Source: Brugia malayi
Taxonomy: Eukaryota; Nematoda; Chromadorea; Rhabditida; Onchocercidae
Reading direction: 5' to 3'
Length of the DNA: 64,000 nucleotides
Assembly (NCBI RefSeq): GCF_000002995.4
Contig: NW_025062477.1
Coordinates: forward strand, 12,258,696-12,322,695
A program made the position numbers and the translations under genes. Below the pieces are notes generated by a model. That model saw nothing but the letters and a program-made list of their open reading frames with translations, ran no database searches and had not been told where the DNA came from. This document shows, piece after piece, positions 37,601-50,960 of this stretch (positions within the stretch are counted from its first letter, which is position 1; the number at the start of each line of letters is the position of its first letter).

Positions 37601-40600
37601 AATTTTTCAAAAACATTCAAAATTATCAACTATATACACACATTGTTAGTGTTACTAAATAAAAGTTTTCTGAAAATTAAAATAAAAATTTTATTGATTA
37701 TAGTAAGAAAAACAGAAATGGTGAAAAGGAATAGAAATGAAATAATTATTTTATTTTATTGGAAAAAATATATTTGTTACTATTAATTAATTAATCTTAT
37801 TTAAAAATACAATTAATTTGTTTATGTTTTTGTTTATATCAATAAAAATTTAACAACAATGATTAATTTGAATAAGAAAAAGAAGGAATAAAAATGAAAT
37901 AATAATTTATATTATTGGAAAAAATATATTTATTATTGCTAATTAATCTAATTTAAAAATTTTAGTAAAATTTAAAAATTTATAATAAATGCTAACTAAA
38001 TCTTGTATATCACCAGGATATGTATCCTTACGATGACCATACGGATGAATCCAAAGTTGTGAATAAGTATGCAATGTTATAAATGCATCGATACGTCCAC
38101 GATAACGATTTGACATTATTGCATCACGTACTGCTCTCAAAAAATAAACAAAAAAACAAAAATAATATTTAAAAAAGAGAAATTAATTACTAATTAATCT
38201 ATTTTTTAATAAATGAATGCAAATAATGAAATTAATAAATAAATGTAATAATTGAAATAAATGGAAATCGAACAAAAAAAAAAGAAAAAAGTAAAAATTG
38301 ATAGATAAATAAATGATAAAATAAAATGCAATTATCTTTTTTGTTAATAGATGAATAAATAATTCGAACAAAAAAAAAAAAGAAAAGTAATAGCAAGAAA
38401 AAAATATATATATATAATATATATATATGGAAGAGGAATAGGTAAGTAAAATATGTAAATAAGGGTTTTACTAATTAATCTATTTTTAATAGGTGAATAC
38501 AAATAATGAAATTATAAGTGAAATAAATGAAGTTCAAGGAAAAAATTAATCAATAACTGATAGACTAAAATATAACTATCCTTAAATCACATATATGCAA
38601 AACATAAATATATGCAAGAGAAACAGGTAAGTAAATTACTGTATATAAAGGTAAAATTAAAATTACGAAAAAAGAAATTTTCTTTTTTTCTTTTGATTTT
38701 TTAAACTTTATCTTTTGGTTTTTATAGTGGTATCAATTATCACAGATAATAATTTCTATAGGTAGTTTGATATGATATTTAAAATCTTTTGATATGATAT
38801 TTAAAATCATTAACATTTTACATTCTTATTTTCATTTTTTGTAATTTTAATTATTTGATATGCTGTAAATTCAAAAAAGTTGAAAAAAAAAAAATGGAAG
38901 AAAAAACAATTTTTAAATATTAATAAAAATGTTTTAAAAATGAAATTTTAATTTCTAAAAGAAAGTTAAAAATAATTTAGCGATAATACAAATGAATAAA
39001 ATGATAAAATAATAAATAAGCAAACCGTGTTTCTGGTTCACTAAAAGGTGCTTTGCCTTGATAAATTTCAGCGCATGGATCATCACTTGAACCGCTTTCT
39101 AGAATTTGTAATATTTTAAAATTAAAATTTTACAATTACTAAATTTAATTCCAATTACTAATATTTCATACTTTCATCAATAAAATCATTACATAACATG
39201 CTTTTCTTTCTCTTTTTTTTTTTTAATGAGAACATAAAAATTAAGACACATTGATTAGATAAAAAAAAAAGAAATGAAATTAGCATTTTTTTTTACATTT
39301 TTAAGTTTTATTAAATTTTTTAAATTTCAAAAAAAAAAAACTCATTAAAACAAAAAATTGTAATTTATAAATTATGTTATTACCTTTGAAATGAAAATCA
39401 AAATTTCGATTTAAATCAACACCACGACAACAGCGATTACGTCCCCACTGATCTTTCTCACAGACAAATGAGGAACGATTTTTACGCCATAATCGAATCT
39501 AGAAAAATAAATTTTAAAAATCACTTTTTTTGACAAATAAAATTTCCATAATTTTTAGTGTTTTAAAATTTTAAATTGTTCTTTTTTTTGCACTGTTAAT
39601 TTCTTTTTTTATTATTTAACTTGTTATCATATCTGGAGTAAGAAAAGTAAGATATGCAATATTCAAAATCGATTAAACGTATTTAATGTAATTTAATTCT
39701 TTATGATAAATTATTTAATATAAAATGATAACATTACATTTGTCTCTTTTCGGCTTTTTTCTTTTCAATGATTTTTTATATTATTAAGAAAATAATAGAA
39801 ATAGTAAAGAATTGAGTTAAATTCAAAATTCTATTTCTTTTTTTTTTTTTTTTGCAATTAATATTCGAATTAATAAATAATTAAAAATCATAAATCAGTT
39901 TTTTTTTTTTTTTTTTCTTTAAATACTAACATTTGGATTAGTTGACGAACGTGTAAATTCATATCCATCAGGATTTAAGCATGGTACAATAACCCAAGTT
40001 AATTCGTCAACATATTTTGTAATTTGTTTATCATGTCCATATTTTGATGTTAATTGATGAATGAAATATAAGGCCGTATGTGGCGCAGCCCATTCACGTG
40101 CGTGAATACCGCCATCAATCCAGAATACACGCTTGGATTGATTGTTTCCACCAATCTGTAATTGCATAATAATATTTGTTTAAATTAATTAAACATAATA
40201 TGTAAGATTGAAATAGAAAAATAAGAAATTTATTATTATTATTGTTATTATTAATATGAATATCATTATTATTTTTATTATTATTGATATTATTATGCTT
40301 GGTATTAATAATATTAATGTTCTTATTACTATTGTAAATATTATTGTTTCATTATTATTATTATTTTTATTATTATTGTTACTGTTATTATTATTATTGT
40401 CATTATTATTATGGTTGTCATTATTATTATTGTTGTCATTATTATTATTATTACTATTATTAATATTATTGTCATCTTTATTGTCATTAAAAAATTGCTA
40501 ATTATCATATTTAACATGAAACACTTTGCTACTACTTTTGTTGTAAATTCGCTGAATAAAACTTGATGATGAAAATTTCAAAATTAAAATGAAACAAGTA

Positions 40601-41046
40601 ATGTAGTAAATGTGAAAGTAATGATAGTAAAATTGTAGGATAAAATAAGTAATAGTAATGGAGTAAGTTGATGAAATTATAGAAAAAAAAAAAAGGCAAA
40701 TTAATCAGCAAATAATACACTATCAAAGTGATTTTGTTTCGTTTAAATTAAATTAAAAATTTGAAAAAATATTATTTTAAAATACTAAAATAAGCTTGCA
40801 AGATTCAAACAAAAAAAAGCAAGAAAAATAATAACTAATAATTTTAGAAATAAAAAATGTTTGGTTACATTTGAAAGAAATTTTTTTGTCAAGCATTTTT
40901 TTGCACTTAAATAAAATTGGCAACGAAATCTTGAATTTAATATTTTTTCCTTTCTTCACACTTTAATGACTTCAATTGCCTAAGTCATTTCTATTTTATT
41001 TTTTTATTAATGTTTGATTTTCACCGAATGATACTTAACAATATCA

Positions 41047-41100
<54 letters not shown>

Positions 41101-43024
41101 GCATATTCGATTAGTTTCCTTTTTTCCTTTTGTTACAGAATTTTTTTAACTTTTGTTTTTATAATTTTACATTTATTAAAAGTCATAAAATTATTTTTTT
41201 CTTTCTTTTTTTCTCGTTTTTTTAAAAAAATACACAAATAGAATTATATACATTCTTATATATAATTAATGTATCTAAAAAAAATTGGTAAAATTATTTT
41301 ATTATTTTTATTCGTTTTTTCTAAAATTATTCACTTTTTTTTATTCCATTTTGTTGATATTTCTAAAATTATTTTAATTATTCAATTTCCATTTTTTGTT
41401 TCTTCTAAAATTATTTCACTATTTTTAATCTATTTTTTGACTTTTTTGTAGTTTTTTCATCATTTAAATTCCATTTCATGGTCGTTTCTAAAATTATTTA
41501 TTTCATTAATTCTATTTTCTATTCCTCTTTTTGATTTCTTTAAATTTTTCATTTTACATTTACAAATCAAATGTGATTATTAAATGTTAGATCAGGTTTT
41601 GCTTAAATTTTTTACGGTTTTATTCTTTTTTTTTTTTTTGTATTAATGTTATCCTACAAAATTTTTCTCTTTTTTTATTCTTTAATGAGATTTTTAAAAA
41701 TTTAAATGCATATTTGCTAAATTTGAAAATGGAATGATAAATTATTGATAGTGAACAAATGATATGGTTGAAAAGAAAAAAAAAAGAAAAAACCGGATGA
41801 ATGAATCCGATTGTACCGTTCATAGCTACCGGTTATTTTGACAGACAGGATGAAAAGAGAAAAGGAATATATTGGTGCAATTTAAGCGAAGATATAAAAA
41901 GAAATAAAAAACAAAAAAAAAACAAAAAAGGGAGAGAGAGAGAGAGAGAGAAAAAAAAAACTAAATTGAAGTAAAGAAATTTTATGAAAATGAAAAATTG
42001 AATTTTTTATGACATTTTTTTTCTTGTTCTGATCAATTTATTAAAAATCAAATTAAGCTTACAATTTAAATAAATAAATTTGTTGTTAATTAATTTTAAT
42101 CTTATCAGTGTTTTGTTTTGTTTTTTGTTTATCAAACAAAATTATATTGGATTTAAAAGAAATGAATGTTTTGTTGCTATTAAATGAAAAAAGAATTTTT
42201 TTGGATACTTTGTCATTTTTATTTTTCTCGAATTATTAAGCACTTATTTTTATTATCCTAAAATTTTAATTAATTGATAGTTTGAATTTACAAATTTTAT
42301 TGTTAATTAATTTTGGTATCAATCACTTATGCTTTCAAATAAATTTTCAATACAGTGTCAAATTTAAAGCAAGTTATTTTTCTAAATATATAAATTGTTC
42401 CAAATTTTGCATATTAAATTTATAAAATTTATGAGCAATAGAAAAAAAAAATAAAACAAAAGAATAACAATGATAAAAATAATAAACAAATTGTCAAATA
42501 ATTGAAGAATAACTGCGAGAGATAAATAAAAAAATTAGGAAGGAAAATTTTTTAAAAAAATAGAAAAAAAAGTGCATTAATCGATTTTTAATTAGTATGT
42601 TTTATCTAGATATACCGGAAGCCGGAGAGATATAACGGAAGCAAATCAAACAAATTACAGTTTTATTATTTAAGATTTTCCTTTTTTTTTATACTGGTGG
42701 GACTTTTCGATTAGAAAATTTTTTGTAAACAATGAAAAGAAAAAATTGTTACAACCGGAAAATTATTTATTTATCACCAACCTCTAAACCATCAATGCTA
42801 CGTTTTTCATGCGATTTTCCAATTGATATATTCCGTACAAATTCCGGATATTTTCTGGCTAATGATCGTAACCATTTCATCATTTCCTTATATGAACCGT
42901 ATGAATAAAAATCATATTTGCTAAATTCGGTAGTTGATCTTCCTGATATTGAACCGGAATCATCTCGATAACGTTGTTGCAGCTCAGATGTACCATTTTT
43001 TTTCTCCCGTTTTATAATTAATCT

Positions 43025-43085
<61 letters not shown>

Positions 43086-46000
43086 AAACTTTTATAATTT
43101 TAAAATGCAAGTATCTGAATGATCAAAAATCAAAAAATGGAAAAAATTCTTTATGTAAAAGGTAGAAAAAAAAAATTAAAAAGAAAATTTTTTTTTGATG
43201 AAAAAATTAAAAAACAAAACAAAATATACACATTATATTACTTATTGGATTAGAAATAATATGAATAATTCATAATTATATAAATTTGGTAAATAAAGAA
43301 TGTAAATATTCTTTTTTTTATTTATAAACAATATTTTACATTTAGTATTTTTAATCAATTTTATTAAAACGCTACAAATTTTGAAGCAAAAAAAAAGAAA
43401 AAAAAAACAAAAAAATTTCGTATAATTCACACAATTTTTTTTTTTCAAAATTAATTATTAATTATTAAAATATTCTTTTTCAGCTTTTATTATTATTTAC
43501 AAAAATATTCCTTATCATTATTATCAAGCATCATTAAATTTTTTTTTTTAAAACAATGTTTTACATTCAGTACCTTTTAATTTAATAAATTCGTACACAT
43601 TTTTTTCTTTCATTCCTCATATTTATCATTACCAATTCATTCACTATTTATCATTTATCATTTGTCAATATCAATTTATCATTTATCACTTATCACTATT
43701 AGTTACACATAATGCAATCATTTTTAAAGTTGACTTGTTATTAATATAATTTATTAAAAAAACAAACCAAAAACAAGTTTTTATTTTTTATTTTTATCAA
43801 GAAAAAAGAAGAAGAAAATAAATTTTTTTCGTTAAATCATATTATTTTGAATGCATCATTTTTAACTTTTATATTTTCCTTTTTTCTTTTCAAAAATTTT
43901 GCTCTTTTTTTTTTTTCTTTTGTTTGTTAAAGAAAAAAAAATGAAAGATAAATGAATGAGAAAATTTTAATTGAATAAATTGACTGTGATCAATGAGATA
44001 AATATTATTGATAGATAAATAAATGATAAATGATAATAAATTTAATGGCAAGTAATTTTTGAACATTTCAATTTACATTAATGATTAAATAAGAAATAAG
44101 CAATTTTTAATGAGATTAGAAAGATAACAAAAATTTGAAAATATTTTTAAAAAAAATAGAAAAAGAAAAAAATAATAAAAATAAATAGATACGATCAAAA
44201 ATGAAAAAATTTTAAAAATTAATAAATTATTTTGTACTTTATTGTAATATTCGGTTTTTCAATAGTACCATTACTAATAATTAATAATAGTTTAATAGCT
44301 TTTTTTATTCATATTAAGCTTATTATTATTATAATTAATTATTTAATTTTTAAATAATCTTTAAAAAGTACTATCAATTAAAAGTTGATTATCAACTTTA
44401 AATTTAAATTGAAATGCTTGTTTGTTTGTTTCTATTTTTCCATACTTTTCAAGTCCAAACAAAATTTCAAATAATTTATCACTTCTGATAATTTGTCACT
44501 TCTGCACTTTCAAATTTGAACGAACCAAAAAAACTGATTCAAAAAATTACGCTCGAAGTAGTGGAAAATACATTTAAAAAAGAAAGAAAAGACAAACAAA
44601 TTTAAAAAACAAAAAAAGAAAAAATTTTTTTTGGAAAGTAGAAAACGAGTTTTTTGATAATTAATTAATTTTGTTCGTAATATCCAGAAAAAAAAAAAAC
44701 GCAAAAAGGAATTGAAAAAAAAAAAATAACCGTTCAACATCCGGAATAGTAACAGTTACATTAACATTTCCGTCATTTAATAAATGCAAAACTTTTTTCA
44801 TCGTACTTGCTGGTACCATCACGTCAGTTACATCATGTATATTTCGTGCTATTTTCCAAAAATTTACCTAAAAATTTGCATATTAATTTAATTTTTATTT
44901 AATTAATTTTGATTTAATTATATTACTTAATTTTTATGTAATAATATTACTTTTTTTTTTTTTTTCATTTCACATCTATATTTCTTCCTTTTCTCTTTTT
45001 CATTTTATTTTGCTTTTTTGTTAGCAAATAAATTCACTTCAGTTTTTTTTCAAAATTTTCATAATATGTCTAATATCTTATCATTAATGATTGATAATTT
45101 AATTTCTGATCAAATTAAATTTGAAATATTATGCATGTCAATTTTTAAATAGTTTATTATTTCTTAATTGATTGTCTTTTTTTTTTCTTTTATTCTTGTA
45201 TGGGAGAAAGAATAAAATATTATAAATCATATTTTCAATTGAGTGACAATTTTTGTAATTAATTTTATTTTGATTTTCTGTTGTCGAAGCTTTTTCGGAA
45301 TGATCATAAAGTTAATGGAAATAATGACGTACGTCATTCACGCTGCAAACTGCAAACTATCAACAGTGTTAGCGAAGTTTAATTCTTCAATATAATTAAA
45401 AGTGTAATCAAAATATCAGCAACCAATAAGTTAGATTAGTATAAAATAATTTTTAAAACAAACAAAAAAAAAAAGAAAAATGAAAGAAACACATATATTT
45501 TATTACATTTATTTACATATTTATTTTTTTTTCAATTATTTTTGTTTATTATCATTTTTTATCATTATTTCTCGTTCATATTTATTTTTGTTTATTATTA
45601 TGTTTTTGTTCATATTTATTTTTGTTTATTAAATACACTGAATGAAAATAGAAATAAAATCAAAAAATGTTATCAAATTTGTCAAATGAAATAGGCTAAA
45701 ATTAATGAAATTAAATATGATAAAATGGAATGGAAATGTAAACTGAAGGAAAAATGCATTCAAAAAAAAGTGAATTTTAAAAAGAAAATAAATAACTAAA
45801 CTAAAAATGAAATCCAAAGGATAACAGCAAATTAAAATTAATAAAAAATATTTTGTTAAAAGAACAAAAAAGAGAAAGAAATGAAAAAAAAAAAGGAAGA
45901 AAAAAGGAACAAACAATGGAAATTTGACCAAATTATAGAAAAAAAAAAAAAAAATGAAAATTTTTTACGGAAAAAATTTAATGATTGTGACACAAATAAA

Positions 46001-47908
46001 AATTTGAAAAAATACATACAAATTTGAAAGATAAAATGAAAGGGAATAAATGAAAACAAATTTGAGATTTCTTTTTTTTTTTTAATGCAAGGAAATAAAT
46101 TTCAAAATGAAAGTTCATTTTCTCTTTTCTTTCTTTTTGTCAATGTTTTTTTTTCTAATTGCTATCTAATTTTCTTAACCCATAATTTCTTCAAAAAAAA
46201 AAATCAAAAATTTTTTTTAAATTACCAAAATTTACATTACTTCACCATAAAAGAGAAATGTAAGCAAAAAAATAATCGAATAAATAAATAATAAGAAATT
46301 TGCTTGTCTGAACATCCTATTAATCATTGGTTATGAAATTTAATCAAATTTGATTTTTTTTTTTTTTTTTTTTTTTTTCAAATATTTTGAGTAATCTAAA
46401 TTTTAGTCGAAAATTTTATTTGGCAAATAAATACTATTCATTAGCAATAAAAATATTATTTAAATAAATGATTAGAATCTTTTTTATTTTTTATTACATT
46501 TTAAGATATAATAATAGATAATGTGTGGTAACCAAAAAATTTCAAATCGATTTAATAAATAAAAGTATATCGAATTTAGGAACTATTATTTCAGGTGAAA
46601 GTTACTTTACTGCTATTATATCAATATTAGAATGCAGTAAATGATATATTTCTCAATTATTTAATAAGCGAAATTCTCAAAAATATAACAAGCAATAGTT
46701 TTTTTTTTTTTCAATTATATAATAATTATTTAATAAATAGATTATTTAGTAAAAATTCTTTAGCAAAGAAAAAATTAATTCAGCGACTCTAAAGAATGAA
46801 ATGAATGAAAAATTTTCCAAAGATGAATTAAACAGGAAAATTTCCAAAGTAATACTTAAATATGTTAAAGTGTCCCATCAGAGTTATCATTTCATTTGTT
46901 TGACTAATTATTCAACTTATACTTACAATTTATTATGTTATTCCAAACAGATAGCATAAATTGTCGGAATGTTTTAGAACAATTAAAAATTATTTATATA
47001 ATTTAGAATAATTAAAAATTATTAATAATTTAAAAAAAAATAAATATTTATTCACAAATAAATATTTATTAAATTTCATTTATGCGATGAAAATTGCTTA
47101 TTTATATTATTAAATTATTGGACGAATAAATAGGAATAATGGTGAAATTATGCAAATTAGTGCTTCTAGCTTTCTCTAAGCCAAATAATCAATGAAATGA
47201 AATTGCTAATATCAAATTTTTGAAATGTTCTAAAATTTTTTATTTCTATTGATAAATTGATTTAATAATTCATAGAACATCGTAAAATGTAATTTTTAAT
47301 TTATCAACAGTTTTTTTTTTTTTTTTTTATTACACATGAAAATAGAATTTTAATCTATAAATAAAGTTGAAATTTATCCAATTTAAAATTAATTTCGAAT
47401 TTTTAGTTTTTCAAACTTTACCAATTGTGATGTCTTCTCCACTTTTTTTTTGCTATATTATAAGCTTATGAAATTTCTTAATCTGTTTATTTAATTTTTC
47501 CTCATTCTTATTTTTTTTTCTTTTTTTATTTTTTAGGGAGTGAAAAAAGGAAGTAAAATTTTAGTATAGGTCTAGTTTAAAAAAAAAAAAAAAAGATATA
47601 CTTACTTTGAGATCAACAGATGAATCGATCAATTTTTTTACAGATAAGAATTGATTGAGATCAGTGGTACGTAATCGTAGAACCGAATAACGCTCATTAG
47701 CAACATAATTAATATTGACAATGTTGTTGTTGTTGTTATTGTGGCTGCTATTGTTATCGTAAACAATATCATTAACATTGTATGATATATTATTATCAGC
47801 TACTGTTATTACTATCTGATTTAAACTTATCAATAATATGCAGATTATAGTGATTAATTGTTGCTGTTGTTGTTGTTGTTGCAGCTGTCGCTTGTGTTGT
47901 TGCGCCAT
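34667..47908 (-). CDS. CP1: secreted M14 zinc prepro-carboxypeptidase with C-terminal ShKT domain
   Basis: Predicted exopeptidase removing C-terminal, probably basic, residues outside the cell. Exons: 47606-47908, 44731-44867, 42782-43022, 39931-40155, 39384-39498, 39026-39098, 37997-38135, 37375-37459, 37031-37120, 36371-36496, 34667-34827; in phase, 564 residues. Order: eight glutamines (about 10-17), hydrophobic signal segment (LITIICILLISL), activation propeptide (VLRLRT, VNFWK, VTIPDVE), basic linker (IIKREKK), catalytic domain from about 180, ShKT at 528-564 with six cysteines. Zinc ligands are His245 and Glu248 (IHARE) and His387 (LHTYSQ). Arg307, Asn332-Arg333 (DLNRN), Tyr440 and Glu463 (LELR) complete the site. 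Glu447 occupies the specificity position (CPA numbering 255). The last donor is uncertain: 36371 keeps phase, whereas a GTAATT donor at 36322 does not. C. elegans SURO-1 has a related ShKT-peptidase architecture; orthology is not shown. Confidence 0.92.
35160..35455. repeat. Imperfect AAT/AGT trinucleotide repeat tract
   Basis: About 300 bases of (AAT)n broken by AGT, AAC and GAT units, in the intron before the last exon of CP1. It creates long false open frames of Asn or Tyr/Leu/Ile in both directions. Confidence 0.9.
36041..36149. repeat. Direct repeat flanking CP1 exon 10, left copy
   Basis: Runs from TTATCGTTTA to GTCATACAT and closely matches 36664-36773 with a few substitutions and indels. 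The pair brackets the coding exon 36371-36496. Confidence 0.8.
36664..36773. repeat. Direct repeat flanking CP1 exon 10, right copy
   Basis: Runs from TTATCGTTTA to GTCGTACAT in the intron 5' of CP1 exon 10 (minus strand). It is a near copy of 36041-36149, offset by about 623 bases, in the same orientation. Confidence 0.8.
38186..38515. repeat. Degenerate duplicated segments in a CP1 intron
   Basis: A segment starting TTACTAATTAATCTATTTT occurs at about 38186-38232 and again at about 38469-38515, both followed by AATAATGAAAT. A further GGTAAGTAAA-containing segment recurs at about 38440 and 38625. All lie in the intron 38136-39025. Confidence 0.65.
40236..40490. repeat. Imperfect ATT trinucleotide repeat tract
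   Basis: ATT units interrupted by GTT, GTC and ACT, in the CP1 intron 40156-42781. It produces false poly-Leu frames. Confidence 0.9.
41048..41100. repeat. Pure (TAA)n microsatellite
   Basis: About 53 bases of uninterrupted TAA units in the CP1 intron 40156-42781; likely length-polymorphic. Confidence 0.95.
43026..43083. repeat. Pure (TAA)n microsatellite forming a 3' splice-site tract
   Basis: About 58 bases of uninterrupted repeat. Read on the minus strand it is (TTA)n running directly into the ACAG acceptor of CP1 exon 42782-43022, so the microsatellite takes the place of the pyrimidine tract. Confidence 0.95.
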
Positions 47909-50900
47909 AAATATTGTAGTAAGAAATGATCGTCATTCGTGCCAATACCGCCTTCTTAGCTAATTATTAATCACAAACACCGCCTCCATCAATACCATCA
48001 TCGTCATCACTACTACAGCAATGCTATTTAACAACTCAATCGTAACAATTTTATTACGCAATAATAGTGGTAGTAGCAGTAGCAGTAGTAGTAATACTTT
48101 TAAAAAAAAGTTAAAAAAATAAGTTACTGATTGAAAGTAACCGAAAATATTGTCATAGACTGATAATGAAATGATAATAACGATTATAATAATGATAATG
48201 ATAATGAGAATAATAAGTCGTAAAAATATTCGATGAAATTGAAGAAGGAGGAAAAGAGAAGGAAGAACGAAGAACGAATGAAATGGGAAAAAGTAAAAAG
48301 GAAGAAAAGTAAAGATTAGGGATGGAATGAATGAAATGAAATGAATGAATGAATAAATGAATGAATGAATGGATGACAAAAGAGACACGAAATGGTGGCA
48401 ATTTCTAATGATCGATGATAAATGTCGCCGAAGATGACAAACGAACGCTACGATTACATATCAATGGATGATGATAATGATGATGATGGTGATAACAGTA
48501 ATGATAATGTATAGTAATGATGATAATGTTGCGAAATTTAATTTATCTTAACGAAATCATTAAAATGTGATATATTTGAGAAGTGAGCAAAACGAAAAGT
48601 TATCTATGTAAGCAAAATACGGTAGTAGTATGAAAGTACGGTAGTAATATGGTAGTGAGAGGGTAGTAGTACGATAGGCAGAAAATATTGTATCTCTGAT
48701 TATTTTTTAAAAATATTTAAAAATTGCATGCAAAAAAAAATGATTTTAAATTTCAGCAGTACTATTAATTGATTTACTGCTTATTAATAGGAAAAATACA
48801 AATTTGCTAATCATTTAAATATTTATTTAAATATATATCAATATATGTATGAATATTTCTTCAATATTTATATATTTATCCAAAAAAAAACAAAATTCCA
48901 AAATCTTTTTTTCAGCAATAATTTTTATGTCATTTACTTATTTTGAAAAAAAAAGTTAAAATTTTTGTAAAAAAGTAATAACAACAAAATATAGTTCTTT
49001 TTTTCTCTCCCATTTTTTTAAAATCATTTCCATGTTCAATGATAAATTGATATTAAGGAAAACTAGAGTATTTCCGATATTGCTGAATAATATAATTTTC
49101 CGAAAATAGCTTTCCGGTATCATTATAAATATTTTATTGCAATACATTTTAATGAAATGACAATGGAATTATTAAAATAATCTTTTAATAAAAATATCTT
49201 TGTCATTTTGGACATTTTTCTTAACACTTTTAGATTTTATTTAAAAAAAAATTTGCTAATCTCATTATTTACTACTATAATTACAAAAAAAAAAAAGTGG
49301 TGAATAATTTAACATTTAATTCCATTTTATAGGAATAAAAACATTAATGCAATTTTTTATTTCTTTTTTTTGAAATAAATTATTGATGAAATAAATTTAC
49401 TAAACAAATAAATAAATCAATATCTATTTAACTAAAATAAATATTTTTTTATATTTTTTTTTTTAAAGAAAATTAATTTTTTCCAACAAGAATTTTTTTC
49501 CTAAGTAAGAAAAGAAAAAAAGGAACCAAAAAAAAAAAGTAAATAAATAAATAAAGAAAAGAAATATTGCCAGTTTTCTCTACGTGTTACCTTAATTGTT
49601 TTCACATGGTGGATAGTAAGTTTACCTTGAAAAAATTTGAGTAATCAACGTGACCTGATGAATCATACTTACTAGTAAACATATGAATCATTATTGCGCT
49701 CTTAATAATTTTTAACTTGTAAATTTATCTATGTGATAATTAATTACAATTCCCCGTGTAATAAACCAAATTTTTTTTATCCACCCATTCGGATGATCAC
49801 ATATATCAAATGATCAACCAAAAAACAAAAAAAAAAAGATTAGAATTTAAGTGAAATATTACCAATTGCGTAAATTGACAATGATATGAGTGAGAGCTGA
49901 ACATTTTTATCACACCAAAATTTGATGTTTATTTTAAAAAAATTCTTTTCCTAAAATTGTTTTTTGTAATATCATTTTTTTCCATCCTCTGTTTTATTCC
50001 ATTTCGTTTTTATTTTTCTTATTTTCGTCTTTTTTTCACCATAAATTATTACAAATTTTATAATTTCTATTTGCCTTTCTTCTTCAGTTACATCATTTTA
50101 TTCCAAAATTATCATCAAAAGGGGACAAAAAATAATCATTAAAGCATTTTGTGATAATCATTAAATTATCAAATCAATAATTCACGAAAATAGCGATTGA
50201 TTAATGAATGAATGGATGAAAATCATATATGAAGTAATTATAATAATAGATTTCAAAAAAAAAAAAAAAAAAAACAGAATTCTAAAAGTGCAATGAAAGA
50301 AAATATGTACTTATGACAAATGCGCTTAATTCTTATTTGTGTAATTCTTAATGTTCAATATCCTTTATGTTTTATGTTAATTAAAAAAATTAATCATGCA
50401 ATCATATGAATTACTCAACTATTCGATTTACAAGGTGAACTTTTGCTAATAATGCTAATAATTAATTAAACATTCTAATAATTGGAAACAAAATAGCAAA
50501 GAATATTGCTGTAAAAAAAAAAGTACTTAAATAAAAATTGTGAATTTGTACTTTAACTAATACTTTGTAATATTAGATGAAATAAAATATTGTAAATTAT
50601 TTGAAATAGTCCAACTCATCGTTTCTTTCCTATTTTTAACTCCCTTTCCCTTTCGTTTTTCGTTCTCAACTTCTTTCCTTAGTAAAGAAAAAAGTTCAGC
50701 ATAGCAAATTCATAATAATATCAAATTAAAAGTAAAATATTGTTATACAAGAAAAAATTTTTTCAGACTAAACAAACTACAAATAAACTATAAAAATTAA
50801 TTTCAATTATTTTTTAGAACAGATAACGAATTATCCTGAAAAAGTTTTTACTACCAAAAAAAGAAAGTAGTTGATTCTAGCAATGAATAAAGTAAGTAAA

Positions 50901-50960
50901 CCATTTTCAGTAAACATTATCATACAATTTTACGTACGTAAACAAATATATTTTACTGTT
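47909..50960. other. Intergenic region between CP2 (3' end) and CP1 (5' end)
   Basis: About 3 kb with no recognised gene. The part at about 47930-48070, just before the CP1 start, is less AT-rich and may be CP1 leader or promoter; a TAATTAG acceptor candidate lies near 47960. Repeats include GAAT-type tetranucleotides at about 48320-48372, TGA/GAT triplets at about 48465-48535 and several ACGGTAGTA motifs at 48619-48675. Confidence 0.6.

Noticed and set aside
40256..40501. 81-codon plus-strand poly-Leu/Ile frame
   Set aside because: Translation of an ATT-type triplet repeat within a CP1 intron.
45629..46059. Overlapping Phe-rich minus-strand frames of 67-100 codons
   Set aside because: Poly-A/T intron sequence between CP1 exons 44731-44867 and 47606-47908; CP1 phases join without it.
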